Position numbers and translations under genes: made by a program
From: JBGPLJ01 sp035644395
GTDB taxonomy: Bacteria > Pseudomonadota > Gammaproteobacteria > Steroidobacterales > Steroidobacteraceae
Length of the DNA stretch: 64,000 bases
Assembly (NCBI GenBank): GCA_035644395.1
Contig: DASQOR010000008.1
Location: 1 to 64,000 of the forward strand
Direction of reading: 5' to 3'
The notes under the pieces: model-generated
What the model saw: only the letters and a program-made list of their open reading frames with translations
The model's database searches: none
What the model was told of the DNA's origin: nothing
Shown here: positions 34,257-41,170 of the stretch, one piece after another
How the letters are laid out: each line of letters starts with the position of its first letter
Numbering within the stretch: position 1 is the stretch's first letter

Positions 34257-36201
34257 CGCCGGTCCTCACCGTTTGAAAGAAGCCGCGCATGGCGTTGTAG
34301 GATTTCGCATCCGCGAGCGTGAGATTGATGGTGATCTTGCGGTTGAGGTGCAGCGAGCCGCCGCCGGTCTCGCTCACCATCATGTAGTCCATGACGCCGA
34401 GGTTCGAACCGCGGGGCGCCGGCGAGCTCGAGACCTTGATACCCGCCGGCAGTTCGACCGTCACGAAGTCGGCGTGCTGATAGGGAAAGGAGAAATAGAT
34501 GGGATGCACGCGCACGGCATGCTCGAACGTGTGCTTCTCGCCCGCGCTGAAGAGGCCGACCGGAAGGAGCGCGCGCCGGCCGGTGGCCGCCGCCCAGCCA
34601 GGCACCTTGACGTCGTACTCGGCAACCAGGGCGGGGTCGGCGCTTTTCCACGCCGGCTCATTGCTGAGCTTCACTTCGATGCCGGTGGGAATGTCGCCCT
34701 CGAGGTCGTTCTCCAGGAACTCCTTGCGATCGGTGTCGTCCTCGTTGCGCTCCTGCAGCCGCCGCCACAGGGCTTCAAGGCCCGTGTAACGTACGGTCAC
34801 CTTGCCCTCGAGCGTGCCCGACATCGACAGCTTGAAGTCCGCGCGGCGCTCGATGCGCGACTCCGATGCGTCGGGGAGCGGTGTCTTGATCCAGCTGCCG
34901 CCCTTGTTGTCGAGCTTGAGACCCTGGACGGAGGTCTCTTCCCAGGGGAGGAGACCGAATGGCGTGAAGGGCGTGCCCGGGTCGAGGAAAACTTCCTTGC
35001 CGTCGAGTTTCACCAGCACCGCATACGAATTGAGCTGACCGGCATTCATGAAGCGGTAGTCGAAGAAATAGTCGTCGCGGGTCGCGAGCAGCAGCGGATC
35101 CGCCTCGAATCCCGCGGTCCGCGCGAGCGCCAGGAAGAGCCACGTCAGTTCGGTCGAATCGCCGTAGCCGTGCTTCCATACGTCCGCGACGGTGTTCGCG
35201 TCCCGCTGCTTTTCCCGGCGGATCTCCTGCTCCGACTTCTGGCGGTCGTAGCTCGTGTTGCGCAGCTCCTGCGTGCGCGCATAGATCTTGCGGAGCTTCT
35301 CCTCGGCGCCGTCACCGGGCGCGACGATCTGCGCCAGCGCTTCTTCCATGGGCTTGCGGCGATCCACGAAGTCGTCGATGCCGGAGTACAGGTCCTTGCT
35401 GTACTTCTTCCAGAATTTCTCCGGGTTGGTTTCCGCGTCCGAGCCCCAGGAGTAGACGAAATCGACCCGGTACTTGAGCACGTCCTCCGGCGGCATGTGC
35501 TCCTCGCTGACGAAGGCCGGTATGTCGTAGGTCTCGAGGCGGATCACGCCGTGATCGGACTTCGGCGCCTGGGTGTTGTCCGGAAGGCCCCTCGGCCAGC
35601 TCCAGGTGAGCGCGTAGTAGGGCGAGGGCCGGAGCGAGAATTTTGCGTGCCGGGTGTAGAGATCCTTGCTCAGGACCCAGCGCGAATCGAAGACGTAACC
35701 CGAGGCGAGCCGGTGGCGGTAGCGGTATTCGATGATGCTGCCGACCTCGACGCTCGGCAGCGTGAAGGTCTTGGCAACGAGCTTCAGGCCCTTCGTCTTG
35801 AGGATCGGCTTGTCGTAGATCGTGCCGCTGAAGTTGACGATGGACCCGTCGGTGCGGATCGTGCGCGCCTCGATGTCCCGCACGCTCTGGCTGTCCTTGA
35901 GGTAGGGAATCTCGACGTCGGCGAACTTGCGACCCTCCTCCGTGAGGATCTTGATGCGCAGGTACTCGACGACGTCCGGCTCCCGGTCGTCGCGGTCCAC
36001 CTGTCGATACAGATAGACGGCGGCCGCCGCCGGTGCCTTCGGCTCGCTGCGCATCGCAAGCTCTTCCGGGGAAACCGGCAGCCAGTCGGCCGCGTGGGCC
36101 GGTGCCGTGAGCGCGCACTGGGAAAAAACCAGGATCAGCGCGGTCAGCCCGCGCGGCAGTGATCCGGTGTCGCCGCTGTTCATCGGCGCCGAATATGACA
36201 T
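34207..36201 (-). CDS. DUF3857/transglutaminase-like exported protein with degenerate active site
   Basis: This 664-residue paralog of the downstream gene has a signal peptide (about 10-38, ending PAHA), DUF3857 (about 60-240) and a transglutaminase-like domain (about 300-440). At the catalytic positions it reads GYGDSTELT where the paralog has FGDCKDK (Cys to Ser) and LNSYAVLV where the paralog has FNHVILA (His to Ser), while the Asp (VFLDPGTPF) is kept. It is therefore unlikely to be a Cys-dependent enzyme and may be a structural partner. A start at ATG 36183 is possible; neither start has a good ribosome site. It is divergent from the truncated dusA copy at the island edge. Confidence 0.85.
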   Translation of the reverse strand: MSYSAPMNSGDTGSLPRGLTALILVFSQCALTAPAHAADWLPVSPEELAMRSEPKAPAAAAVYLYRQVDRDDREPDVVEYLRIKILTEEGRKFADVEIPYLKDSQSVRDIEARTIRTDGSIVNFSGTIYDKPILKTKGLKLVAKTFTLPSVEVGSIIEYRYRHRLASGYVFDSRWVLSKDLYTRHAKFSLRPSPYYALTWSWPRGLPDNTQAPKSDHGVIRLETYDIPAFVSEEHMPPEDVLKYRVDFVYSWGSDAETNPEKFWKKYSKDLYSGIDDFVDRRKPMEEALAQIVAPGDGAEEKLRKIYARTQELRNTSYDRQKSEQEIRREKQRDANTVADVWKHGYGDSTELTWLFLALARTAGFEADPLLLATRDDYFFDYRFMNAGQLNSYAVLVKLDGKEVFLDPGTPFTPFGLLPWEETSVQGLKLDNKGGSWIKTPLPDASESRIERRADFKLSMSGTLEGKVTVRYTGLEALWRRLQERNEDDTDRKEFLENDLEGDIPTGIEVKLSNEPAWKSADPALVAEYDVKVPGWAAATGRRALLPVGLFSAGEKHTFEHAVRVHPIYFSFPYQHADFVTVELPAGIKVSSSPAPRGSNLGVMDYMMVSETGGGSLHLNRKITINLTLADAKSYNAMRGFFQTVRTGDEEQVVLQSGEPPKRP

Positions 36202-36246
36202 TCCGCACCGTGCCGCGCTACTGCAGCAAGCCTAGAATCACCCGCG

Positions 36247-36312
36247 ATGTCGCAATTGAATGCCGGAATCGATCGCAGGGTGTCGGTCGCACCCATGATG
36301 GATTGGACGGAC
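36247..36312 (+). pseudogene. 5' fragment of original dusA, separated by island insertion
   Basis: The ATG at 36247 begins 22 codons that read like a DusA N-terminus (ending RRVSVAPMMDWTD) and then leave homology at 36312. A -10-like TAGAAT at 36233-36238 looks like the original dusA promoter. The remainder of dusA lies 2.8 kb away at 39000-40046. Confidence 0.85.
36283..36312. repeat. Left attachment repeat (attL-like) in dusA
   Basis: This 30-bp sequence, identical to 39066-39095, encodes the VAPMMDWTD region of DusA. It marks the left crossover of the island. Confidence 0.85.
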
Positions 36313-36363
36313 GAGCGCTACATCGGTTTGTGCATCAATAGTTTGGCGTCAGAGGAGAAGCCT

Positions 36364-36381
36364 TGTCTCCTTTACGTCTCC
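36364..36381. repeat. Left internal 18-bp direct repeat of the island
   Basis: TGTCTCCTTTACGTCTCC, identical to 38928-38945. It lies 52 bp inside the left att repeat and may be an integrase arm site. Confidence 0.65.
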
Positions 36382-36387
36382 TCAAGA

Positions 36388-36993
36388 TCAGGCTCTCAAT
36401 GCCCTGATCCTCTCGGCGATATACGCCTGCCGACCGGACGACTTAACCAAGGCCGTGTATTCCTTCAGGCGCTGCCACTGGAAGCGCCGCGGAATCGTGA
36501 GCTCGGGCAGGTTCGAGAACACGCGCGATCTTCCTGGCGCGAGATAAAGCAGATCGAACAGCGCCTTCTCGGGTGTGGCGATCTTTGCATCGGATTGCGA
36601 TGACAACTCGAAGCCCCTGAACAATTCCGGCGGCATGCGATGAAAGGAGATAGTACCGAGCGGAGTCTCAAGACGACGCGGACGTGCAGGCGTGATGGCA
36701 TAGATGATCGAGGGAATCTGCTCGATCAGACCATGGTGAAACAACGCCGATTGCAGAGAGATGTAGGCCGGGTAGGGGGCCAGGATCAGCTCAGGCAACG
36801 CGAAGCGGTCTATCTTCTCGTTCACCAGCCATCGGCCGCGACTGAGGTGGACGATCAACCCATTGCGTGCGAGCCGTCGAAGGATGGTGGTTGCATTGCT
36901 GGTCGAGACCTGCAATAGCGCGGCAATGTCACGCGTCTCAACGACCGCGGCCGCGAGCGTTCGCAGTCTTTGCAAGGCTTCGATCTGATTCAT
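36388..36993 (-). CDS. abiEi: AbiEi-type antitoxin / transcriptional repressor
   Basis: This 201-residue protein has an N-terminal winged-helix (AALLQVSTSNATTILRRLARNGLI, about residues 24-50) and a C-terminal AbiEi domain. The family is the type IV antitoxin that binds its own promoter and counteracts the AbiEii nucleotidyltransferase by an unknown route, giving abortive infection against phage. Here it lies downstream of the toxin gene with a 4-bp overlap, the reverse of the usual AbiE order. A hairpin GATCAGG/CCTGATC (36386-36409) covers its stop codon. Confidence 0.82.
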   Translation of the reverse strand: MNQIEALQRLRTLAAAVVETRDIAALLQVSTSNATTILRRLARNGLIVHLSRGRWLVNEKIDRFALPELILAPYPAYISLQSALFHHGLIEQIPSIIYAITPARPRRLETPLGTISFHRMPPELFRGFELSSQSDAKIATPEKALFDLLYLAPGRSRVFSNLPELTIPRRFQWQRLKEYTALVKSSGRQAYIAERIRALRA

Positions 36994-37748
36994 TTTCGCA
37001 GCGACTCCAGGCCCTCGACGACCCGCTCCTGCAGTTCGGCCCACGCTTTTCGGGTGCCGTAGTGCTCTTGGTAATCGGGTTCCAGATATGCCACGACCTG
37101 GCCGGCGAACGCGTCGTAGTCGACCGCCCGCGCATTGTCGATGGCAGTGGACAGGTTCGCGGCGGCTGTCGCCGGCAGTGTGTGCTTGGCGCCTCCGGCA
37201 TCCAGCAGCAATTTCAGATCGAACACATCTCTCGATTGAACCTCGTCGCGCAGCGCAAGAGCTGAAACCTTCTGCGTGAACGCTGTATGCACGGAGTAGC
37301 GTTGCACGATCACTGGATAGAGACGGTATGCGCGAATGACCTCCGCATCCACGGGCTCCACCGCCATCTCGCCGTCCAGTCCGCGCCGCGAGAATTCGAT
37401 CTTCGTCGGCGCCTCTGCGCCGGATTCGGTGATGCGCAGGATCAATTTCCAGCGCTGAGTCGTTTCGGTCTGTTTGGGACGTGAGGTCCTGACTATCTCG
37501 ATGCCCTGTGCTCGCAGCGCCTGCGCGAATGCCGGCGCTTCCAGCAGGCGGCTGACGTTGTTCCGGAGTGTGCTGACGGACATCGTGCGGATGTCGATAT
37601 CCATGTCTTCCGAATAACGAATGCTCTTGAAGAAGAACCGCAGATTGCAGCCGCCTTTGAGGACGAAGAGAGCCTTGTCCACGCGCGCGCCGAATGCCCG
37701 CAGGAAAAGCAGGTGAAAGATCTCGATGGTCTGGCGCTTGGTCCACAT
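36990..37748 (-). CDS. abiEii: AbiEii/AbiGii-type nucleotidyltransferase toxin
   Basis: This 252-residue nucleotidyltransferase-fold protein has the KGGCNLRFFF motif followed by SEDMDID (the DxD-type metal site) and the late SRDVFDLKLLLD helix, all usual in AbiEii (MenA-like) toxins. Relatives transfer nucleotides to tRNA or other substrates and stop growth during phage infection. The gene is first in the operon, with its start 7 bp from a 42-bp imperfect palindrome (37755-37796). It overlaps the antitoxin by ATGA. The typical first Gly is followed by Cys rather than Thr, which is a minor change. Confidence 0.85.
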   Translation of the reverse strand: MWTKRQTIEIFHLLFLRAFGARVDKALFVLKGGCNLRFFFKSIRYSEDMDIDIRTMSVSTLRNNVSRLLEAPAFAQALRAQGIEIVRTSRPKQTETTQRWKLILRITESGAEAPTKIEFSRRGLDGEMAVEPVDAEVIRAYRLYPVIVQRYSVHTAFTQKVSALALRDEVQSRDVFDLKLLLDAGGAKHTLPATAAANLSTAIDNARAVDYDAFAGQVVAYLEPDYQEHYGTRKAWAELQERVVEGLESLRK

Positions 37749-37754
37749 GGCGCT

Positions 37755-37796
37755 ACATTACGAGTAATCGACGCATATGTCGACTAAGCGTAATGT
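37755..37796. promoter_or_regulatory. Imperfect palindrome, probable AbiE operator
   Basis: Arms ACATTACG (37755-37762) and CGTAATGT (37789-37796), and inner arms TCGAC (37768-37772) and GTCGA (37779-37783), share one centre at 37775.5; 16 of 21 positions pair. It directly precedes abiEii. The left arm also holds ATTACGAGTAAT, itself palindromic. Confidence 0.7.
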
Positions 37797-37945
37797 GAAG
37801 TGGGGTTGCGGCTATCCGTTCCGGCGACACATCCGCCGGATTGAGATGGGTTCCTCCGCCACAGACGCTACTTATGCGTTGATTTGCGACATTTGTGGCC
37901 GACTACGACCAGTTGTGCAGAGAAAAGCGACATGCCATGCCGCTG

Positions 37946-38350
37946 TCAGGCGTCATCGTGGCCGTCTCCGAATCGCTCCGCAAATTCCCGCCGCGCTTCT
38001 CCAATGAAGATGAGCACTTCGCTTTCCAGGACGCTTACCACATGGATCTTCTGTCGCAGCGCTTCCTCGACCAGAACTTCGGCGATGTCCCCCTTCGGGA
38101 CGAACAGCGTTTCAGGAAGTTGCTGCTTGTGGCGCTTCGCTTGTGTCAGCAGACGTCGGACTGGCAACTGATCGGCGTCCGCGATGCTCAGAGGAAAGAG
38201 GTCGGAGCTGAGAATGAAACAACTCGCCGCGTCCATGAGCGCGATGCAATTGAAATCGCCGTCCGCAACCGTCCGGATTGGCGCGCCGTTGAGCCGGAAC
38301 GCTATCCATGCTTCGTCGACCACAAACTGTTTCGGATGAAGCATGTGCAT
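37946..38350 (-). CDS. Hypothetical protein carried by the island
   Basis: I recognise no named family. From ATG 38350 the protein has 134 residues and reads as a normal globular protein (VVDEAWIAFRLNGAP, DFNCIALMDAASCFIL, LFVPKGDIAEVLVEEA, VLIFIGEARREFAE). There is no signal peptide or membrane segment. A start at 38344 is possible. A longer frame to 38437 has Arg/Ser-rich, unlikely sequence. It is transcribed toward abiE but separated by about 200 bp with the palindromic operator between. Its role in the island is unknown; cargo or regulatory function are both possible. Confidence 0.6.
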   Translation of the reverse strand: MHMLHPKQFVVDEAWIAFRLNGAPIRTVADGDFNCIALMDAASCFILSSDLFPLSIADADQLPVRRLLTQAKRHKQQLPETLFVPKGDIAEVLVEEALRQKIHVVSVLESEVLIFIGEARREFAERFGDGHDDA

Positions 38351-38497
38351 TCGCGTCCATGGCGCCCCATAAGAATGAGCGGCCGATGATGCCCGGCGCG
38401 TTCCGCGCCGGCAATGCCGCGAAGCTTTGAACCCCACTGGAGCTTATCTCTGCCAACGCTTCGCGAGATTTGCAGTGCACGGTCGCAATTGTTGAGC

Positions 38498-38532
38498 TCG
38501 GCTGATTGCTGGAATCGGTGTCGGCTGATTGC
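38498..38532. repeat. Short direct repeat
   Basis: TCGGCTGATTGC occurs at 38498-38509 and 38521-38532, each followed by a GAAT-GGTG-like tail, 23 bp apart. It lies just beyond the broken end of the integrase remnant. Confidence 0.4.
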
Positions 38533-38561
38533 AAGAATAGAATTGGTGTCTGCGCCACGCA

Positions 38562-38887
38562 TCACCGCGACATCATCTCAATGGGTACGGGCCGCTCCAG
38601 GAATTCCAAATGGGCCTGTTTGCTCCGCTGCCAGCGCGAGATCGTCTCGAAGGTGTCGATGTACCAACGGATCAATTCTGCAAGCGTCGGTGTGCTGAGC
38701 CGCAGGCGAGCCAGCTCCGCCGGATCTTCGAGCGCGACTTCGCGGTGCTTTGCCCAGCTCAAGGCTGCTGAGCGGTGGGTCAATGTCCGGCTTTCCCGGT
38801 GCAGGATGGTCCCTTGGCGACGCAGCCGCACTTGGCCGTGTAACGCGTGGCACCGTCGGCCTGCTTGCGTATTGTGATCGTCGGCAT
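38562..38887 (-). pseudogene. Truncated, frameshifted dusA-type tyrosine integrase
   Basis: From ATG 38887 the frame reads MPTITIRKQADGATRYTA and then a single-base deletion near codon 19 shifts it; the next phase continues with QVRLRRQGTILHRES, SWAKHREVALEDP, LAELIRWYIDTFE and RWQRSKQAHLEFLE. These are the N-terminal and arm-binding parts of the integrase family that inserts in dusA. The sequence stops after about 110 residues and the whole catalytic domain (Arg-His-Arg-Tyr) is absent. The remnant is oriented away from dusA, next to the right att repeat, as expected for this family. Confidence 0.8.
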
Positions 38888-38901
38888 GATCGAAAATCCG
38901 G

Positions 38902-38934
38902 GGAGACATGAAGGGTGAAAAGGATCATGTCTCC
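38902..38934. repeat. 9-bp inverted repeat upstream of integrase remnant
   Basis: GGAGACATG (38902-38910) and CATGTCTCC (38926-38934) form a perfect inverted repeat overlapping the right 18-bp repeat. It may be a binding site of a recombination or regulatory protein. Confidence 0.45.
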
Positions 38935-38945
38935 TTTACGTCTCC
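38928..38945. repeat. Right internal 18-bp direct repeat of the island
   Basis: TGTCTCCTTTACGTCTCC, identical to 36364-36381, 121 bp inside the right att repeat. Confidence 0.65.
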
Positions 38946-38999
38946 CCGACAAACGATAAACTCCCCGAAATCCGCAGGAATCCCGCAGTAACGCCACAA

Positions 39000-40046
39000 G
39001 TGGAAAACGCTACAAAAATAGGCATTTCCGTCGAGAAAAGCAGTAAATCCCTCGACCGGAGAGTCTCGGTCGCACCCATGATGGATTGGACGGACCGGCA
39101 CTGCCGGTTCTTCCTGCGCCTCTTTGCCCCCGGCACTCTTCTTTATACGGAGATGATCACGGCGGCAGCGATCCTGCGCGGCAATCGGCGGCGGCTGCTT
39201 GCCTTCGACCCGGCCGAGCACCCTGTGGCGCTGCAAGTCGGAGGCTCGGAGCCGGACCAGCTTGCGCTCGCCGCCCGGGCCGGTGCCGACGCCGGCTATG
39301 ACGAGATCAATCTCAACGTTGGCTGCCCGAGCGAGCGCGTGCAGTCCGGTGCCTTCGGTGCGTGCCTCATGGCGGAGCCCGAGCTCGTCGCGCGCTGCGT
39401 CGATGCGATGCGCGCAGCGGTCAGCGTGCCGGTGACCGTCAAGTGCCGCATCGGCATCGATTCACACGACGAATTTTCCTATCTCCGCAACTTCGTGGAC
39501 AGCGTTGCGGCAGCAGGCTGCCGCGTCTTCATCGTGCACGCGCGCAAGGCCATCCTCAAAGGACTGAGCCCCAAGCAGAACCGGGAAATTCCGCCGCTTC
39601 GTCATGATTACGTGGAACGCCTCAAGTGCGAACGGCCTGACCTGACGATCGTCCTGAATGGCGGCTTGCGCCTGCCGGACGATGTCGTGCGTGCGCTTGC
39701 GACAGTCGATGGCGTGATGCTCGGTCGCGAGGCGTATCACAATCCGTATGTGCTCTCGCAATTGCAGGCGCGCTTGGGGCACGATGCCAGCTGGTGCGCG
39801 CCGACGCCCGCGCAGGTGATGGAGCGCCTGATTCCCTACGTGGCCGAGCGCTGCGCCGCGGGCGATCCGCTCGCATCGATTACTCGTCACATACTCGGGC
39901 TCTTTGCCGGCCGCGCCGGTGCGCGAGCCTGGCGGCGCTACTTCACCGACGTCGCGCGTCAGCCCGGGGCGGGCGCGCAGTTGCTCGTCCAGGCGCGGGA
40001 CCGGTTGCTCGCCGAGCCGACGTGCGCCCCGACAGGAACCCGCTAG
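39000..40046 (+). CDS. dusA: tRNA-dihydrouridine synthase A
   Basis: This 348-residue FMN enzyme reduces uridine to dihydrouridine in the D-loop of tRNA. Visible motifs are SVAPMMDWTDRHCR (about residues 24-37), LQVGGSEPDQLA, the catalytic-Cys segment NVGCPSERVQSGAFGACLM and the late NGGLRLPDD. The start is GTG 39000, supplied by the island: the first 22 or so residues differ from the original N-terminus still present at 36247, after which the repeat restores the frame. Expression must now come from the island end. The protein appears complete otherwise, so function was probably kept. Confidence 0.9.
   Translation: MENATKIGISVEKSSKSLDRRVSVAPMMDWTDRHCRFFLRLFAPGTLLYTEMITAAAILRGNRRRLLAFDPAEHPVALQVGGSEPDQLALAARAGADAGYDEINLNVGCPSERVQSGAFGACLMAEPELVARCVDAMRAAVSVPVTVKCRIGIDSHDEFSYLRNFVDSVAAAGCRVFIVHARKAILKGLSPKQNREIPPLRHDYVERLKCERPDLTIVLNGGLRLPDDVVRALATVDGVMLGREAYHNPYVLSQLQARLGHDASWCAPTPAQVMERLIPYVAERCAAGDPLASITRHILGLFAGRAGARAWRRYFTDVARQPGAGAQLLVQARDRLLAEPTCAPTGTR
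39066..39095. repeat. Right attachment repeat (attR-like) in dusA
   Basis: Identical to 36283-36312. It lies within the dusA reading frame, 66 bp after the GTG start. Confidence 0.85.
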
Positions 40047-40094
40047 GCCCCGCTATTAATAGAATCGCGGCTGCGGCCGATAGCACTTCTGTCG

Positions 40095-40113
40095 CCGCCC
40101 GGAGACGGGGCGG
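40095..40113. terminator. Possible hairpin after dusA
   Basis: CCGCCC (40095-40100) and GGGCGG (40108-40113) with a 7-base loop, 49 bp after dusA. No T-run follows, so termination is uncertain. A TATACT -10-like box at 40146-40151 may serve the cyclase gene. Confidence 0.35.
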
Positions 40114-40207
40114 GGCGGCGGGTATCCGGCGAAGGGATCATCTCGTATACTTTCTGCGCCGCAAGGATCCGCCCCCACCCGTGTGAATTCGTAACGCCGT
40201 CAAGACC

Positions 40208-41110
40208 ATGGGCAAAGATATCGAGCTCGCCATCCTGTTTGCCGACGTCGTCGGCAGCACCAAGCTCTACGAGCAGATCGGCGACATCAAGGCGCGTGAA
40301 ATGGTAGCCGCGTGCATCGAAATCATGCGCACCGCGACCGACGCCCACAGCGGCACCGTCATCAAGACCATGGGCGATGAGGTGATGTCGACGTTCCCGA
40401 CGCCGGACGACGCCCTGAATGCGGCCGCCCAGATGCAGCACGCGATTTCGACCCACCCCGAGCTCACCGTCGACGGTTCGCCGGTTGCCATCCGCATCGG
40501 CTGCCATTTCGGACCGGTGGTGCTCGAAAATCGCGACGTCTTCGGCTCGGCCGTGCACACGGCGAACCGCATGACGAGCCAGGCGAAGGCCGGCCAGATC
40601 ATGACGACCACGACCATGGTCGAGAAACTGTCGCCGGAATGGCGCGCCTCGGTGCGGCAGATCGATGTGGCGCAGCTCAAGGGCAAGTCGAGCGAAGTCG
40701 CGCTCTTCGAAGTGCTGTGGCAGACCGAGGATGTGACGAGCATGTTGCCGGCCATCGCGATGCAGAGCCGCGATTCGAAGAAGGTGGCGCGCCTGCGGCT
40801 GAGGTTTCAGGGCCAGGACCTGGTGCTCGATGAGGGGCGCACGCAGATCACCATCGGCCGCGCGGAAGACAACGACATCGTGATCAAGGGCAATCTCATT
40901 TCGCGCCTGCACGCACGCATCGAGGTCAACCGCGGCAAGTTCGTGCTGATCGACCAGAGCACGAACGGGACCTTCGTGCAGTCGACCGACGGTGAAGAGG
41001 CCTTCGTGCGCCGCGACAGCATGCAACTGAAGGGCGAAGGCCACATCGGGCTCGGCAAGGCGCCGGAGTCGACGTCGCCCCAATCGATCCGCTTCGCCTG
41101 CGAGGGCTGA
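40208..41110 (+). CDS. Class III adenylate cyclase with C-terminal FHA domain
   Basis: This 300-residue soluble protein has a class III cyclase domain (about 1-175) and an FHA phosphothreonine-binding domain (about 195-290, with TIGRAEDNDI and ISRLHARIEV). The metal-binding Asp are in FADVVGST and KTMGDEVM. The base-selecting pair (Lys in IKTMGDE, Asp in RDVFGSAV) predicts ATP, hence cyclic AMP. The usual transition-state NxxxR reads H117-T-A-N-R121, so Asn is replaced by His while Arg is kept; activity may be altered. The FHA domain suggests control by a Ser/Thr kinase. It ends 20 bp before a strong hairpin shared with pckG. Confidence 0.9.
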   Translation: MGKDIELAILFADVVGSTKLYEQIGDIKAREMVAACIEIMRTATDAHSGTVIKTMGDEVMSTFPTPDDALNAAAQMQHAISTHPELTVDGSPVAIRIGCHFGPVVLENRDVFGSAVHTANRMTSQAKAGQIMTTTTMVEKLSPEWRASVRQIDVAQLKGKSSEVALFEVLWQTEDVTSMLPAIAMQSRDSKKVARLRLRFQGQDLVLDEGRTQITIGRAEDNDIVIKGNLISRLHARIEVNRGKFVLIDQSTNGTFVQSTDGEEAFVRRDSMQLKGEGHIGLGKAPESTSPQSIRFACEG

Positions 41111-41130
41111 TGACTCCGCTCCCTCTTGCT

Positions 41131-41155
41131 CCCTCTCCCACGTAGTGGGAGAGGG
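41131..41155. terminator. Bidirectional hairpin between cyclase and pckG
   Basis: CCCTCTCCCAC and GTGGGAGAGGG form a perfect 11-bp stem with a GTA loop. It sits between two convergent genes. The same type of GGGAGAGGGT element is widely repeated in related genomes. Confidence 0.65.
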
Positions 41156-41170
41156 TCGGGGTGAGGGTTC

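Larger units (their letters stand above)
36283..39095. mobile_element. Small genomic island inserted in dusA
   Basis: The segment is bounded by identical 30-bp repeats (36283-36312 and 39066-39095) that fall inside the first codons of dusA. Inside are AbiE-like genes, one unknown gene and an integrase remnant, all on the minus strand. The unit is about 2.8 kb. Integration at the dusA 5' end by dedicated tyrosine integrases is a known behaviour; this copy has lost its integrase and is probably immobile. Confidence 0.85.

Noticed and set aside
37777..38389. Plus-strand frames across the island
   Set aside because: They overlap the minus-strand unknown gene, whose reading is better; no motif in the plus frames.
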